Translations under genes and position numbers: made by a program
Shown: positions 1-8,388 of the stretch, one piece after another
Layout of the letters: the number at the start of each line of letters is the position of its first letter
Numbering within the stretch: the first letter of the stretch is position 1
NCBI GenBank assembly: GCA_900199655.1
Contig: FZRE01000009.1
Coordinates: forward strand, 62,001-126,000
DNA: 64,000 bases
Direction: 5' to 3'
Source of the DNA: Prevotellaceae bacterium KH2P17
GTDB lineage: Bacteria; Bacteroidota; Bacteroidia; Bacteroidales; Bacteroidaceae
The notes under the pieces: model-generated
What the model was told of the DNA's origin: nothing
The model's input: the letters and a program-made list of their open reading frames with translations, nothing else
Databases searched by the model: none

Positions 1-174
1 GTTGGTAGGCGAGTCGGGGAGCACTTCGCCCGTCTCTGCTTCAAGTTGTTTCAACTGGTCGAACATCGAGTCCCACTCGTGGTCGCTCATGAGTTCGCCC
101 CTGCCATTATAGTAGGCTTGCGATGCCTGGTTGAGTTTGTCGACCAGTTGCTGCATCAGTGTGATTTTGTCCAT
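1..174 (-). CDS. NAD-dependent DNA ligase-like protein, N-terminal part (runs off the window)
   Basis: The reading frame starts at an ATG at 174 on the minus strand and is still open at base 1, giving 58 residues. The visible part resembles the Ia/adenylation N-terminus of NAD-dependent DNA ligase: helical leader, AYYNGRGELMSDHEWDSMF (matching the YY...SDxEYD pattern that contacts NMN), then LEAETGEVLPDSPT, matching the PNSPT of LigA. The wording differs somewhat from canonical LigA, so this may be the divergent ligase-like paralogue found in Bacteroidales rather than the housekeeping enzyme. A TAnnTTTG-type -10 element on the minus strand at 234-241 would serve it. Only the N-terminus is visible, so the catalytic KxDG lysine cannot be checked. 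Confidence 0.65.
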   Translation of the reverse strand, partial: MDKITLMQQLVDKLNQASQAYYNGRGELMSDHEWDSMFDQLKQLEAETGEVLPDSPTN

Positions 175-233
175 AGTCTTTAATGATGCTGCCCTGCGCG
201 GGCAACGGTTTTGGTTTTTATCTGTTATGCTTG

Positions 234-292
234 CAAAAATAACAAAAAAGGTGCATAAAAGCGGGTAGGATGGAATAAATTTTCTAACTTTG
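234..292. promoter_or_regulatory. Divergent Bacteroidota-type -7 elements
   Basis: On the minus strand 241-234 reads TATTTTTG and would drive the ligase-like gene at 174. On the plus strand 285-292 reads TAACTTTG and would drive the B3/B4 gene at 351. Both match the TAnnTTTG box; neither has a convincing TTG at -33. Confidence 0.45.
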
Positions 293-350
293 CCGTGTCC
301 GCAGGCAGAAATGAGGTGTGTTGTTGCGGACTTTTTAAAGCAAGAAAAGA

Positions 351-1019
351 ATGATAGAGGTAACTGTATCGGATGAGATAGAGAGCGTGTGCCCGGGCTT
401 TGTGGGCGCGTGTGTTGAGGCCCGCGTGGTGAACAGCGAGTATTCGGAAGGGCTGTGGCAGGAGATAGGCCGGCTCGGAGAACAATATCGCAGCGAGCTG
501 ACCACCGAAACGCTGAAGCTGATGCCCGGTATCGAGGCCACGCGCAGGGTGTACCGGGCGTGCGGCAAGGATCCGTCGCGCTATCGTCCGGCATCGGAGG
601 CGCTTATCAGGCGCATGCTGCAGGGTAAGCAACTGTACCAAATAGACACGCTCGTAGACCTCGTTAACCTGGCCAGTATCAAGTTCGGCTACAGCATCGG
701 AGGCTTTGATGCTGACAAATTCGTGGGCAGCAAGCTCACGCTGGGCATCGGCCGGGAGAGCGAACCCTATGAAGGCATCGGACGGGGAATGATAAACATT
801 GCCGGCCTGCCGGTGTATCGGGACGGCGAGGGAGGCGTAGGCACACCCACATCCGACCATGAGCGCACCAAGATAAGCCTCGAGACCACGCACTTGGTGG
901 TGCTCATCAATGGTTACGACGGCAACGAGCAGAACGTAAGAGCCAATGCCGAGTACATCTTGGAGCTTGTTAGGAGATACTGCCAGAGCAGTGGCGGCAG
1001 CTATTTCGTGTACAGGTAA
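351..1019 (+). CDS. B3/B4 tRNA-editing-like domain protein
   Basis: A 222-residue cytosolic protein resembling the stand-alone B3/B4 domain of the phenylalanyl-tRNA synthetase beta chain, which in PheT forms the editing site. Features include an N-terminal beta segment followed by PGFVGACVEARVVN, the central RVYRACGKDPSRYRPASEAL block with the family's typical YR.....P/SEAL motif, and LVDLVNLASIKFGYSIGGFD. By family knowledge such free-standing proteins may hydrolyse or bind mischarged tRNA or amino acids, but their substrate is not known; this assignment is by motif only. It is a single gene, convergent with the Nudix gene that begins 16 bases after it. The ATG at 351 lies about 50 bases downstream of the -7 box. 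Confidence 0.75.
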   Translation: MIEVTVSDEIESVCPGFVGACVEARVVNSEYSEGLWQEIGRLGEQYRSELTTETLKLMPGIEATRRVYRACGKDPSRYRPASEALIRRMLQGKQLYQIDTLVDLVNLASIKFGYSIGGFDADKFVGSKLTLGIGRESEPYEGIGRGMINIAGLPVYRDGEGGVGTPTSDHERTKISLETTHLVVLINGYDGNEQNVRANAEYILELVRRYCQSSGGSYFVYR

Positions 1020-1034
1020 AAGAGCCGGCGGTCG

Positions 1035-1439
1035 TCAGATGAGCTGCAGGAGCTTGCGGTCGGCGTCGGTCCAGTTCAGCTTTTCCATCTCTGCCCGGGT
1101 GAGCCATTTGGCATCCAGGTGCTCCAGCAGCTTGAAGTCGCCGTCACCTTTGCGGCACAGATAGCCCGTGAGCGCAATCCGGAAGTCGGGATACTGGTGC
1201 TCGACCGTGCCGATGGGGCGGCCTACAAAGATGTCCCAGTCCATCTCTTCCTTGATTTCGCGAATGAGGGTAGCGTAGTCGCATTCACCTGTTTCAACCT
1301 TTCCGCCGGGGAACTCCCATCGTTCGGAATTATAGGATTCGTGCGACCGGCATCTCTGCATGCACAAGTATCGGTCTCCGTCTTTCACAATGGCTGCCAC
1401 GACTCTCACCGGTTCGTGGCCAAAAGCGTTTTTTTCCAT
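1035..1439 (-). CDS. Nudix (MutT-like) NTP pyrophosphohydrolase
   Basis: A 134-residue protein of the MutT/CTP pyrophosphohydrolase type that hydrolyses (deoxy)nucleoside triphosphates to the monophosphate and pyrophosphate, often to sanitise oxidised nucleotides. The Nudix box lies at residues 46-68: G46, five residues, E52, seven residues, R60-E61, then E64-E65. The usual glycine near the end of the box is replaced by Asp67, followed by Trp68, a common variation in this subgroup. The N-terminal VRVVAAIVKDGDRYLCMQR strand and WEFPGGK are characteristic. Tail-to-tail with the B3/B4 gene and divergent from the pantothenate kinase gene. The exact substrate cannot be deduced. Confidence 0.85.
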   Translation of the reverse strand: MEKNAFGHEPVRVVAAIVKDGDRYLCMQRCRSHESYNSERWEFPGGKVETGECDYATLIREIKEEMDWDIFVGRPIGTVEHQYPDFRIALTGYLCRKGDGDFKLLEHLDAKWLTRAEMEKLNWTDADRKLLQLI

Positions 1440-1478
1440 AAATCAATCATTAATGGTGCGAATATACAAAAAATATAG

Positions 1479-1486
1479 TATCTTTG
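1479..1486 (+). promoter_or_regulatory. -7 box (TATCTTTG) upstream of pantothenate kinase
   Basis: The TATCTTTG element lies about 50 bases upstream of the GTG start at 1536, giving a plausible short AT-rich leader. The -33 element is weak. Confidence 0.5.
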
Positions 1487-1535
1487 CTTCTCGTAATCTT
1501 CTTTTTTATTATTTATTCTATAATTCTGTGTTGAC

Positions 1536-2372
1536 GTGAGTATTATAATAGGTATAGACGTAGGTATCAGCACCACCAAGATTGTTGGTATCAACGAAGA
1601 AGGCAAGGTGGTATCGCCCATCCGCATCAAGGCTACCGACCCGGTAACATCGCTCTACGGTGCTTTCGGCAAGTATCTGTATGACAATAAGGTGAAGCTG
1701 GAGGACATAGAGCAGGTGATGATAACCGGCGTAGGTGCCGCTTACATCGACGCACCCATCTATGGACTGCCCACGGCAAAGGCCGAGGAGTTTATAGCCG
1801 ACGGTTTGGGAGCCCGTTATGAAACCGAACTGGAAGACATGATTGTGGTGAGCATGGGCACCGGTACATCGCTCGTGCAGTGTAACGGCAACAATATACG
1901 CCACATCGGAGGTATCGGCGTGGGAGGCGGTACGCTGATGGGGCTTGCCCGCATCATGCTCAAAACCGACGATGTAAAGACCATCACCACGCTTGCCATG
2001 CAGGGCGACATCTCCAATATCGATGTCCGCATCGGCGACATCAGCCCCAATCCGCTGCCCGGACTTCCCAAGACAGCCACTGCCAGCTTGTTCGGAAACG
2101 CCAAGAGTAATGCTTCACGCGAGGATATTGCGCTGGGAATCATCACCACAGTGCTGCAAACCATCGGCTCGAGCACCATCCTCTCGGCTCTGGGAACAGG
2201 CATCCGCGAGTATGTACTCATCGGAAACCTGACCCTGCTGCCGCAGTGCAAGGAGGTTTTTCCGGCCATGGAAAAACTCTACAAGGTACGTTTCATCATT
2301 CCGAAGTACAGCGAATTCTGCACTGCTATTGGTGCGGCGCTCTACTATCTCAATAACCGCAAGTCGGTTTAA
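1536..2372 (+). CDS. coaW: Type II pantothenate kinase
   Basis: A 278-residue ASKHA-fold kinase that phosphorylates pantothenate, the first step of coenzyme A synthesis. The phosphate-1 loop is at the N-terminus (IIIGIDVGISTTK, Asp8), followed by a TGVGAAYI element, a second phosphate motif VVSMGTGTSLV and the GGIGVGGGTLMGL loop typical of Fumble/CoaW enzymes; the adenosine region includes EYVLIGNLTLLP. Length is typical of the bacterial type II enzyme. The frame opens with GTG; no in-frame ATG exists before the conserved IIIGIDVG strand, so GTG is the start. It is tail-to-tail with, and slightly overlaps, the aldo/keto reductase gene, whose stop is at 2369. Confidence 0.88.
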   Translation: MSIIIGIDVGISTTKIVGINEEGKVVSPIRIKATDPVTSLYGAFGKYLYDNKVKLEDIEQVMITGVGAAYIDAPIYGLPTAKAEEFIADGLGARYETELEDMIVVSMGTGTSLVQCNGNNIRHIGGIGVGGGTLMGLARIMLKTDDVKTITTLAMQGDISNIDVRIGDISPNPLPGLPKTATASLFGNAKSNASREDIALGIITTVLQTIGSSTILSALGTGIREYVLIGNLTLLPQCKEVFPAMEKLYKVRFIIPKYSEFCTAIGAALYYLNNRKSV

Positions 2373-3730
2373 CGGGTCAGTTCCACCAGCCGAGCCATCT
2401 GTACGGGTATCCGTATCTGCTGAGGACACTTCGGCAAGCATGCCTCGCAGTCCATACACTGGTCGGCCCGGCCGCTCTCTTCTATGGCTTTGCGGAAACC
2501 ATTGACAAACTCCCGGCGGCGCTCTGCGTAGTCGGGAGCGTTTTTATCGGGCAGAGGAAGCACGTGGGAGTTCACTGCTTCGTTGTAATAAGCAAAGTTT
2601 TCGGGTATATGCACACCGTAAGGACAGGGCATGCAGTAGCGGCATGCGGTGCAGGGAATGGTGGGATAGCCTGCCAGCGAGTCGGCTATCTTGGCCAGCA
2701 GAGCCTTTTCCGCCTCCGTACAAGGGTCGAGAGGAGAGAATGTCTTGACGTTATCTTCCAAGTGTTCCATGTACGTCATGCCGCTGAGTGCAACGAGAAT
2801 GTTGGGCAGAGTGCCAACCCATCTGAACGCCCAAGAGGCAACGCTCTTGCCTGGTCGTTGGCTTGTGAGTTGTTGGGCGAGCTCGGCAGGAAGCTTGGCC
2901 AGCCGGCTTCCGAGCAGCGGTTCCATCACCACGTTCTGTATTCCCAGCTTTTCGCATTTGTTGTAGAGATACTCCGCGTCGGCATCTTCTTTGGAGAGCG
3001 AGGCATGACGCCAGTCAACATAGTTGAGTTCTATCTGTACGAAGTCGAATTGATACTTGTCGTTGTGGTCCAGCAACCAGTCGAACACGGCCACGTCGCC
3101 GTGGTAGGAGAAACCCAGGTTGCGTATTCTGCCTGCCTTGCGCTCCTCAACGAGGAAGTCGAGCAGGCCGTTTTCGATGAAGCGATGCTTCAAGTTCTCA
3201 ATCCCGCCGCCACCTACAGCGTGCATGAGGTAATAATCTATGTGGTCAACTTGCAGGTTCTTGAACGAGTTGTGGTACATTTCCTTGGCCTTGTCAATGT
3301 CCCAGAGCCTTTGATTTTGGTTCGACATCTTCGTTGCAACGAGGTATTTCTCGCGCGGATAGCGGTGCAGCGCAATGCCTGTAGCGGCCTCGCTCTTGCC
3401 TCCGCAATAAACGGGAGCCGTGTCAAAGTAGTTCACTCCGTGGGCAATGGCATAGTCCACTTCCTTATTCACCAGCTCTTGGTCAATCTGTCCGGCCTTC
3501 ATCGGCAGGCGCATCATGCCGTAACCGAGCAGGCTCACCTTGTCTCCGGTGTGGCGGTTCACCCTGTAAGTCATGTTGTTGTGGGCCGACTGGCGGGGCG
3601 CTTTGCCGTCTTCCATCGGACCGGCAATTACCTTGAGGGGGTCAAGAGCCATCATGGCCATGGCCGAAGCGGAACCTACGCCCAGCTTCTTGATGAACTC
3701 TCTCCTGTTTAATCTCTTGTTTTCGTCCAT
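2369..3730 (-). CDS. Tat-exported aldo/keto reductase with ferredoxin-type C-terminus
   Basis: A 453-residue oxidoreductase. The N-terminus carries a Tat signal (RRxFIKKLG at residues 9-17, then an Ala/Met-rich hydrophobic stretch ending near residue 36). The AKR barrel follows with the usual catalytic tyrosine (NYFDTAPVYCGGKSE), a lysine in YLVATKMSN and the histidine in YYLMHAVG. The last ~120 residues hold two cysteine clusters, CTACRYCMPCP and CMDCEACLPKCP, of the 4Fe-4S type. Such fusions are widespread in Bacteroidales and are probably electron-transferring reductases in the periplasm; the substrate is unknown. A -7 box, TATATTTG, lies on this strand at 3763-3756. Confidence 0.85.
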   Translation of the reverse strand: MDENKRLNRREFIKKLGVGSASAMAMMALDPLKVIAGPMEDGKAPRQSAHNNMTYRVNRHTGDKVSLLGYGMMRLPMKAGQIDQELVNKEVDYAIAHGVNYFDTAPVYCGGKSEAATGIALHRYPREKYLVATKMSNQNQRLWDIDKAKEMYHNSFKNLQVDHIDYYLMHAVGGGGIENLKHRFIENGLLDFLVEERKAGRIRNLGFSYHGDVAVFDWLLDHNDKYQFDFVQIELNYVDWRHASLSKEDADAEYLYNKCEKLGIQNVVMEPLLGSRLAKLPAELAQQLTSQRPGKSVASWAFRWVGTLPNILVALSGMTYMEHLEDNVKTFSPLDPCTEAEKALLAKIADSLAGYPTIPCTACRYCMPCPYGVHIPENFAYYNEAVNSHVLPLPDKNAPDYAERRREFVNGFRKAIEESGRADQCMDCEACLPKCPQQIRIPVQMARLVELTR

Positions 3731-3755
3731 AATGTTGATGTTTAGTTTTCAATCG

Positions 3756-3763
3756 CAAATATA
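3756..3763 (-). promoter_or_regulatory. -7 box for the aldo/keto reductase gene
   Basis: On the minus strand 3763-3756 reads TATATTTG, with a TTG about 17-18 bases further upstream. It lies 26 bases from the start codon and is divergent from the S9 peptidase promoter. Confidence 0.55.
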
Positions 3764-3815
3764 ATAAAAAACCATCATGCCAAGTATATTTGCGCGGAAT
3801 TTCTAATTTTTATTG

Positions 3816-3823
3816 TACCTTTG
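3816..3823 (+). promoter_or_regulatory. -7 box (TACCTTTG) of the S9 peptidase gene
   Basis: TACCTTTG lies 25 bases upstream of the ATG at 3849. It supports that start over the in-frame ATG at 3813, which would lie upstream of the transcription start. Confidence 0.55.
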
Positions 3824-3848
3824 TGTCAGTTTACAACACAAACATCAC

Positions 3849-6593
3849 ATGAAAACAATCTCTATTCTCGCGCTTTTGGCGTTGTCATTCCCATTACATG
3901 CGCAGAAAAAACCACTCGACCACTCCGTTTACGACGGCTGGCAGAGCGTGCAGAATGCCACGATTTCGCGCAGCGGAAACATCCAGACATGGCAGGAAAA
4001 CCCACAGGAAGGCGACGGCGTGCTCGTTATTCGCAACAACAAAAACGGCCGACAGCTCCGCCTGCCGCGCGGTTACAGGCAACAGATTGTAAGCGGCGAG
4101 CAGTTCGTTGTCTGCCAGTTGAAGCCGCTCTACGAGCAGACGAGGAAGGCGAAAATCAAGAAAAAGAAGGACGACGACCTGCCGCAGGATTCCCTGGCCA
4201 TCCTTAACTTGCGGACATGGAAGGTGAACAAGTTTGCCTCCGTTCCCTCCTACAAGCTCGGCAAGTATGCTACAAGGGCCGTGGCCTTTATGAGCAGCGA
4301 CACGACCCTTATCCCCAAGAAGGAGCGGAAGAAGAAAGACGTGGGCCGGCCCTTGCTGGTTTACGAGTTTCTCACCGGCCGCACGGACACGTTACGCCAC
4401 GTTGATGCCTATGACATGGACCGCACGGGCAGCGTGGTGGCCTACACCCGCAAGGAGCAGAAGAACAAGATGCTGCTCGGAACCTACGACATAGCCCGCC
4501 ATGAGTCGGCACTCGTGGGCGACACGCTGGCCTTCTACGCGCTGCCCTCCTTCAATGAGCAGGGCTCGCAGATGCTGTATCTTGCCTCTGCCGACACCAT
4601 GAAGACCGGCAACAAGCACTGTGCACTCTACCGTTACACCATGAACGGCAAGGCCGAAAGACTGGTCGACTCCGTCCGCATAGGCAATCTGCCCAAGGGA
4701 TGGGGCATCAACGAGTATGCCGCACCGTCCTTCAGCCGCGACGGCAAGCGCATCTTTGCCGGCGTGGCACCGCTCATTGCGCCCGACGATACCACCAAGT
4801 ACGACTTCGAGACGGCACAACTTGACCTGTGGACCTATAACGAACCCATGCTCCCACCGGCCATGAAGGTGAACCTGAAACAGCTGCAAAGGCAGACGTG
4901 CCTGGCCGTTTACCGCGACGGAGAGCTCAAACCCCTCACCACTTCCATGTTCGACGACATCCGGCTCATCAACCGCGGCAACGCTCCCAAGGCCCTGTCG
5001 GTCGACCGCACGGAACGGATGGTGGAAACGCAGTGGAACTACCAGATACCCGAACGCGTCAACCTGATTGACCTCAGCACCGGGGCACGGCAGCTGGTAA
5101 CGGAAGGCGTGGTAAGCCAAGTTAGCGCCTCGCCCTCTGCCCGCTATGTGGCATATTTCGACATGAAGGCTTCCGTGTGGAAAGTCTTTGACTCCACAAC
5201 CTCCTCTACGCGTGAACTTGGCACCCAGACGGGCGTAAACTTCTGGAATGAAGACGACGACCACCCCATGCTCAAGGAGCCTTACGGCCTGGCGGGATGG
5301 ACAGCAGGCGACGCCGACATCATTGTCTACGACCGCTACGACGTGTGGCGTCTGCCCGTTAACGGTGCAAAAGCCGTTTGCCTGACCAGAGGCGAGGGCC
5401 GCAGAGACAGCCTGACGTACCGTTATATCAGCACGAAAGAGGCCGACGACGACCCCACCATCGCTCCCGGCGAGGAGATGCTGATCTCCGTCTTCGACAA
5501 TGTGAGCAAGCGCAACGGCCTCGCCCTGACCACCACCGGCGGCAACCTGCGCCGCTGCACGCTCGAGGGATGGAGCTACCTGAACATCATCAAGGCCCAC
5601 GATGCCCGCGTTTATGCCTATCTGCGGGGCAACTTCCAGCACTCCAACGACATCTACCTGACGCGCAACAGCTTCAAGACGCAGCAGCAACTCTCGGCCA
5701 TCAATCCCCAGCAAAAGGACTACAACTGGGGCTCGGTGGAGCTGGTACACTGGACGGCCTTTGATGGCAAGCGGCTCGACGGACTGCTCTACAAGCCCGA
5801 GAACTTTGACCCAACGAAGAAATACCCCGTGATGATTTACTTTTATGAGAAGCGTTCGGAGAGTCTGTACAGCTATATTGCACCGGCCCCCAGCCGTTCC
5901 ATCATCAATATCTCGTTCTTCACGAGCCGCGGCTACCTGTGTTTTGTGCCCGACATTGTGTACACCGCCGGCCTTCCAGGCGAGTCGGCGTACAACTGCG
6001 TGGTAAGTGGAGCCGAGGCGCTGGCCCGCAATCCGTGGGTCGATAAGGCCAACATGGCCATTCAGGGACAAAGCTGGGGAGGCTATCAGGTGGCCTATCT
6101 CATCACCCGCACCAACATGTTCAAGGCTGCCGGGGCAGGAGCACCGGTATCGAACATGACGAGTGCCTTCGGCGGCATTCGCTGGGAGAGCGGACAGAGC
6201 AGGCAGGGGCAGTACGAACAGGGCCAGAGCCGCATCGGCCGCAACCTGTGGCAGGCCCCCGAGCTGTACCTTTCAAACTCGGCACTCTTCAAACTTCCGC
6301 AGGTCGAAACGCCCGTCCTCATCATGCACAACGATGCCGACGGCGCCGTGCCCTGGTACCAGGGCATCGAGCTTTTCATGGGTTTGCGCCGCCTGGGCAA
6401 GCCGGCATGGCTGCTGGAGTACAACAACGAGGCCCACAACCTCAAGGAGCGCCGCAACTGCAAGGACCTGTCGGTGCGCCTGCAGCAGTTCTTCGACTAT
6501 GAGCTCAAGGGCGCGCCGCAGCCTGCCTGGATGAAGAACGGCATCCCGACACTGCTCAAGGGGCAGTACTTCGGGTTCGAGCATGCCGACTGA
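3849..6593 (+). CDS. S9 family (prolyl oligopeptidase/DPP-like) secreted peptidase
   Basis: A 914-residue serine peptidase with a signal peptide (MKTISILALLALSFPLHAQ). The middle is a beta-propeller-like region with repeated WD/Asp-box character, followed by an alpha/beta-hydrolase domain from about residue 650. The nucleophile is Ser742 in GQSWGGYQ, the acid is the Asp in HNDADGAVPW near residue 827, and the histidine is in NNEAHNLK near residue 861. By family, it removes dipeptides or cleaves after proline in peptides in the periplasm or at the surface, and supports peptide foraging. Start 3849 was chosen for the signal peptide and promoter position. It is monocistronic and ends at the bidirectional hairpin at 6602-6638. 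Confidence 0.88.
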   Translation: MKTISILALLALSFPLHAQKKPLDHSVYDGWQSVQNATISRSGNIQTWQENPQEGDGVLVIRNNKNGRQLRLPRGYRQQIVSGEQFVVCQLKPLYEQTRKAKIKKKKDDDLPQDSLAILNLRTWKVNKFASVPSYKLGKYATRAVAFMSSDTTLIPKKERKKKDVGRPLLVYEFLTGRTDTLRHVDAYDMDRTGSVVAYTRKEQKNKMLLGTYDIARHESALVGDTLAFYALPSFNEQGSQMLYLASADTMKTGNKHCALYRYTMNGKAERLVDSVRIGNLPKGWGINEYAAPSFSRDGKRIFAGVAPLIAPDDTTKYDFETAQLDLWTYNEPMLPPAMKVNLKQLQRQTCLAVYRDGELKPLTTSMFDDIRLINRGNAPKALSVDRTERMVETQWNYQIPERVNLIDLSTGARQLVTEGVVSQVSASPSARYVAYFDMKASVWKVFDSTTSSTRELGTQTGVNFWNEDDDHPMLKEPYGLAGWTAGDADIIVYDRYDVWRLPVNGAKAVCLTRGEGRRDSLTYRYISTKEADDDPTIAPGEEMLISVFDNVSKRNGLALTTTGGNLRRCTLEGWSYLNIIKAHDARVYAYLRGNFQHSNDIYLTRNSFKTQQQLSAINPQQKDYNWGSVELVHWTAFDGKRLDGLLYKPENFDPTKKYPVMIYFYEKRSESLYSYIAPAPSRSIINISFFTSRGYLCFVPDIVYTAGLPGESAYNCVVSGAEALARNPWVDKANMAIQGQSWGGYQVAYLITRTNMFKAAGAGAPVSNMTSAFGGIRWESGQSRQGQYEQGQSRIGRNLWQAPELYLSNSALFKLPQVETPVLIMHNDADGAVPWYQGIELFMGLRRLGKPAWLLEYNNEAHNLKERRNCKDLSVRLQQFFDYELKGAPQPAWMKNGIPTLLKGQYFGFEHAD

Positions 6594-6601
6594 ATGTAAA
6601 G

Positions 6602-6638
6602 AGGGTATGCCCGCCGGTGGTGGTGCATACCCTCTTGA
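6602..6638. terminator. Bidirectional intrinsic terminator
   Basis: GAGGGTATGC and GCATACCCTC form a perfect ten-base stem around a GC-rich loop, flanked by A-rich and T-rich sequence on the two sides. It lies between the convergent S9 peptidase gene and the 38-codon minus-strand gene. Confidence 0.75.
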
Positions 6639-6668
6639 TAGTTTAAATAATGGGTTCGGATGTAGGTA

Positions 6669-6785
6669 CTATTCGTACCAAACCTCGCCACCCAGCATGG
6701 ATACGAGTTCGGTCTGGTCGCTGCTACTTGCTTGGTAGGCAGCTAAGTCCTGATAGACCTCTTCTTTAATTCTACTTACTGCCAT
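6669..6785 (-). CDS. Small protein of 38 residues, unknown function
   Basis: The peptide MAVSRIKEEVYQDLAAYQAS continues with SSDQTELVSMLGGEVWYE. It is acidic, has no membrane segment and ends in an aromatic Trp-Tyr-Glu tail after a Gly-Gly pair. The case for a real gene is its surroundings: a TTG at 6917-6915 and TATATTTG at 6894-6887 (spacer 20) on the same strand give a textbook Bacteroidota promoter, the leader is about 95 bases with a hairpin (AAGCC...GGCTT, about 6825-6845), and the terminator at 6602-6638 follows. The frame extends further upstream, but those codons lie before the predicted transcription start. The helical N-terminus and Gly-Gly tail recall a leader peptide or RiPP-like precursor, but no maturation gene is next to it and this is only a guess. 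Confidence 0.5.
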   Translation of the reverse strand: MAVSRIKEEVYQDLAAYQASSSDQTELVSMLGGEVWYE

Positions 6786-6886
6786 AGTTGTAAAGATTAA
6801 ATGATTAATATGTAGCTTTACCAGAAGCCCGTGGGCTTTCCGTTTCAGGATTACGCGAATTGCAGTTCCCGCGCACCCTAACATTG

Positions 6887-6917
6887 CAAATATAGCGAAA
6901 AAATTGATGTGCATCAA
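6887..6917 (-). promoter_or_regulatory. Promoter of the 38-codon gene
   Basis: Minus-strand TTG at 6917-6915, a 20-base spacer, then TATATTTG at 6894-6887: a full match to the Bacteroidota housekeeping promoter pattern. Confidence 0.65.
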
Positions 6918-7082
6918 GTCTGATGTATTAAAATAATGTGAAAACTTGCGTTCTTTGTGTTTAATTAGCACTTGTTGGGAGCCTTTCAGACTTTGTTTCC
7001 CAAATTCTTCCTACGGGCCTTTTGTTCTTTCACATATATTTCGTATTTTTACGCCCGCATACCAACCAAGCACCCGCAAACA

Positions 7083-7898
7083 ATGACAAAACCATCGTGG
7101 TTAGAGAAAGAGAGGCTGTACAGCATCATCTTTGAGTCCGACACCAAGGCCGGCAAGAAATTCGACATCGCCCTCATCGTGGCCATCATGCTTAGTCTCG
7201 TGGTCTCCTTTATCGAGAGCATCCAGCACATAGCCCACACCTACAAGCTCATCTTGGAGGTTATGGAGTTCGTGCTCACCTTCCTCTTCACCATCGAGTA
7301 CATCGCCCGGCTCTATTGCTCGCCCAACAAGCGGGAGTACGCCATGAGCTTCTTCGGCGTCATCGACCTGCTGGCCATCCTGCCGCCCTATCTTTCGGCT
7401 TTCTTTCCCGGTGCCCGTTACATGCTCATGCTGCGCTCCTTTCGCTTCATCCGCATCTTCCGTATCTTCCGCCTGTTCAACTTCATCAACGAGGGTTACA
7501 TCCTCCTGCAGTCCATCCGCAGGAGTCTGCGCAAGATACTGGTCTACTTTCTCTTCGTGCTCATACTCGTTACGTGCATCGGCACGCTTATGTTCATCAT
7601 TGAGAACGGCGTGCCCGGCTCCCAGTTTACCGACATCGGCACGTCCATCTACTGGGCTATCGTAACCATGACCACCGTGGGCTACGGCGACATTACGCCC
7701 GTTACGCTCCTTGGGCGGCTGCTCTCGGCCTTTGTCATGCTGCTGGGCTACACCATCATAGCCGTGCCCACAGGCATTGTGTCGGCCACTTTCATCGACG
7801 AGACCAACCGCCGCGTGGAGAACGGACGTTGCCCCCGCTGCGACGGAAAGGTAGATGCAAAGGACCGTTATTGCTCCCATTGCGGCGAGAAACTCTGA
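7083..7898 (+). CDS. Voltage-gated potassium channel (Kv/KvAP-like) with C-terminal zinc ribbon
   Basis: A 271-residue six-helix channel. The voltage-sensor S4 is clear, with arginines every third position (RYMLMLRSFRFIRIFRIFRLF). The pore carries the K+ selectivity filter TTVGYGD at about residues 198-204, followed by the S6 helix. The last 25 residues form a CxxC-CxxC zinc ribbon (CPRCDGKV...RYCSHCGEKL), a soluble tail that often mediates assembly or sensing. Start 7083 gives MTKPSWLEKERLYSIIFE, which aligns with the usual short cytosolic N-terminus; the upstream in-frame ATG at 6972 would add 37 hydrophobic residues unlike the family. It is likely monocistronic and is followed by a dispersed repeat. 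Confidence 0.88.
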   Translation: MTKPSWLEKERLYSIIFESDTKAGKKFDIALIVAIMLSLVVSFIESIQHIAHTYKLILEVMEFVLTFLFTIEYIARLYCSPNKREYAMSFFGVIDLLAILPPYLSAFFPGARYMLMLRSFRFIRIFRIFRLFNFINEGYILLQSIRRSLRKILVYFLFVLILVTCIGTLMFIIENGVPGSQFTDIGTSIYWAIVTMTTVGYGDITPVTLLGRLLSAFVMLLGYTIIAVPTGIVSATFIDETNRRVENGRCPRCDGKVDAKDRYCSHCGEKL

Positions 7899-7909
7899 TG
7901 GCAGATATC

Positions 7910-8042
7910 TTGACAAATACCTGCTGTGGTTTTGCGTATTTGCAATCAACCGGCCGCCCGGCTGCAAATACGCTAAAATAGGACTGTCTTTAATCGGCTG
8001 GTTATCAGCAGTTTGTGTTTTCCTTACATTTTCCGGGCGCCT
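7910..8042 (+). repeat. Dispersed repeat family C, copy 1
   Basis: About 130 bases beginning TTGACAAATAC, with a stem formed by GCGTATTTGC and GCAAATACGC, then GGCTGGTTATCAGCA and ending near TTTTCCGGGCGCC. Closely similar copies lie at 19095-19225 and 50227-50341. It sits just after the K+ channel stop and could act as its terminator region. Confidence 0.75.
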
Positions 8043-8388
8043 CGGAGCTGTCGTTCGGGGTTGCCGGAGCATGTTTTCCGCCTCGCCGGAGCTATGCTTC
8101 GGCAGGCTTGAAGCTATCCTTCGGGGCGCCCGGAGCTATGCTTCAGCCGGACCGATGGCGGTTTCCGGGCCCGGCGGAGGGCGGAAACGGGCCTCTTGCT
8201 TGCTGTTTCGGCCGGAAATACTGCACTCATTTCAGGCATAAAATCAGGACAAAACCGCCGCTTTCTTTCCGCCTGCGGGCTTGCTGCTGCCCTGCCATCA
8301 CGCAATTACCCACCGCCAAATGCAGCCGAACCGATATTTTTTTGTAATTTTGCTGCACCAACTAAACAACTGTCAATACTGTTATCAG
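8043..8388. other. Non-coding stretch with GAGCTATGCTTC modules
   Basis: This stretch between the family C repeat and the endonuclease gene contains short repeated modules (GAGCTATGCTTC, GAAGCTATCCTTC) at about 8086-8152, alternating with GGGCGCC-type sequence. No convincing gene was seen. The downstream gene's -7 box TAATTTTG is at 8345-8352. Confidence 0.5.

Noticed and set aside
4392..6071. 559-codon open frame on the minus strand inside the S9 peptidase gene
   Set aside because: It is antisense to a well-supported peptidase with catalytic triad; composition is a mirror of that gene, typical of GC-rich codon use.
7899..8072. Antisense peptide similarity between family C copies (ENVRKTQTADNQ... 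and ENGRKTQNADNQ...)
   Set aside because: The similarity reflects repeat DNA; the third copy lacks the frame, start codons differ and the surrounding frames are overlaps with real genes.
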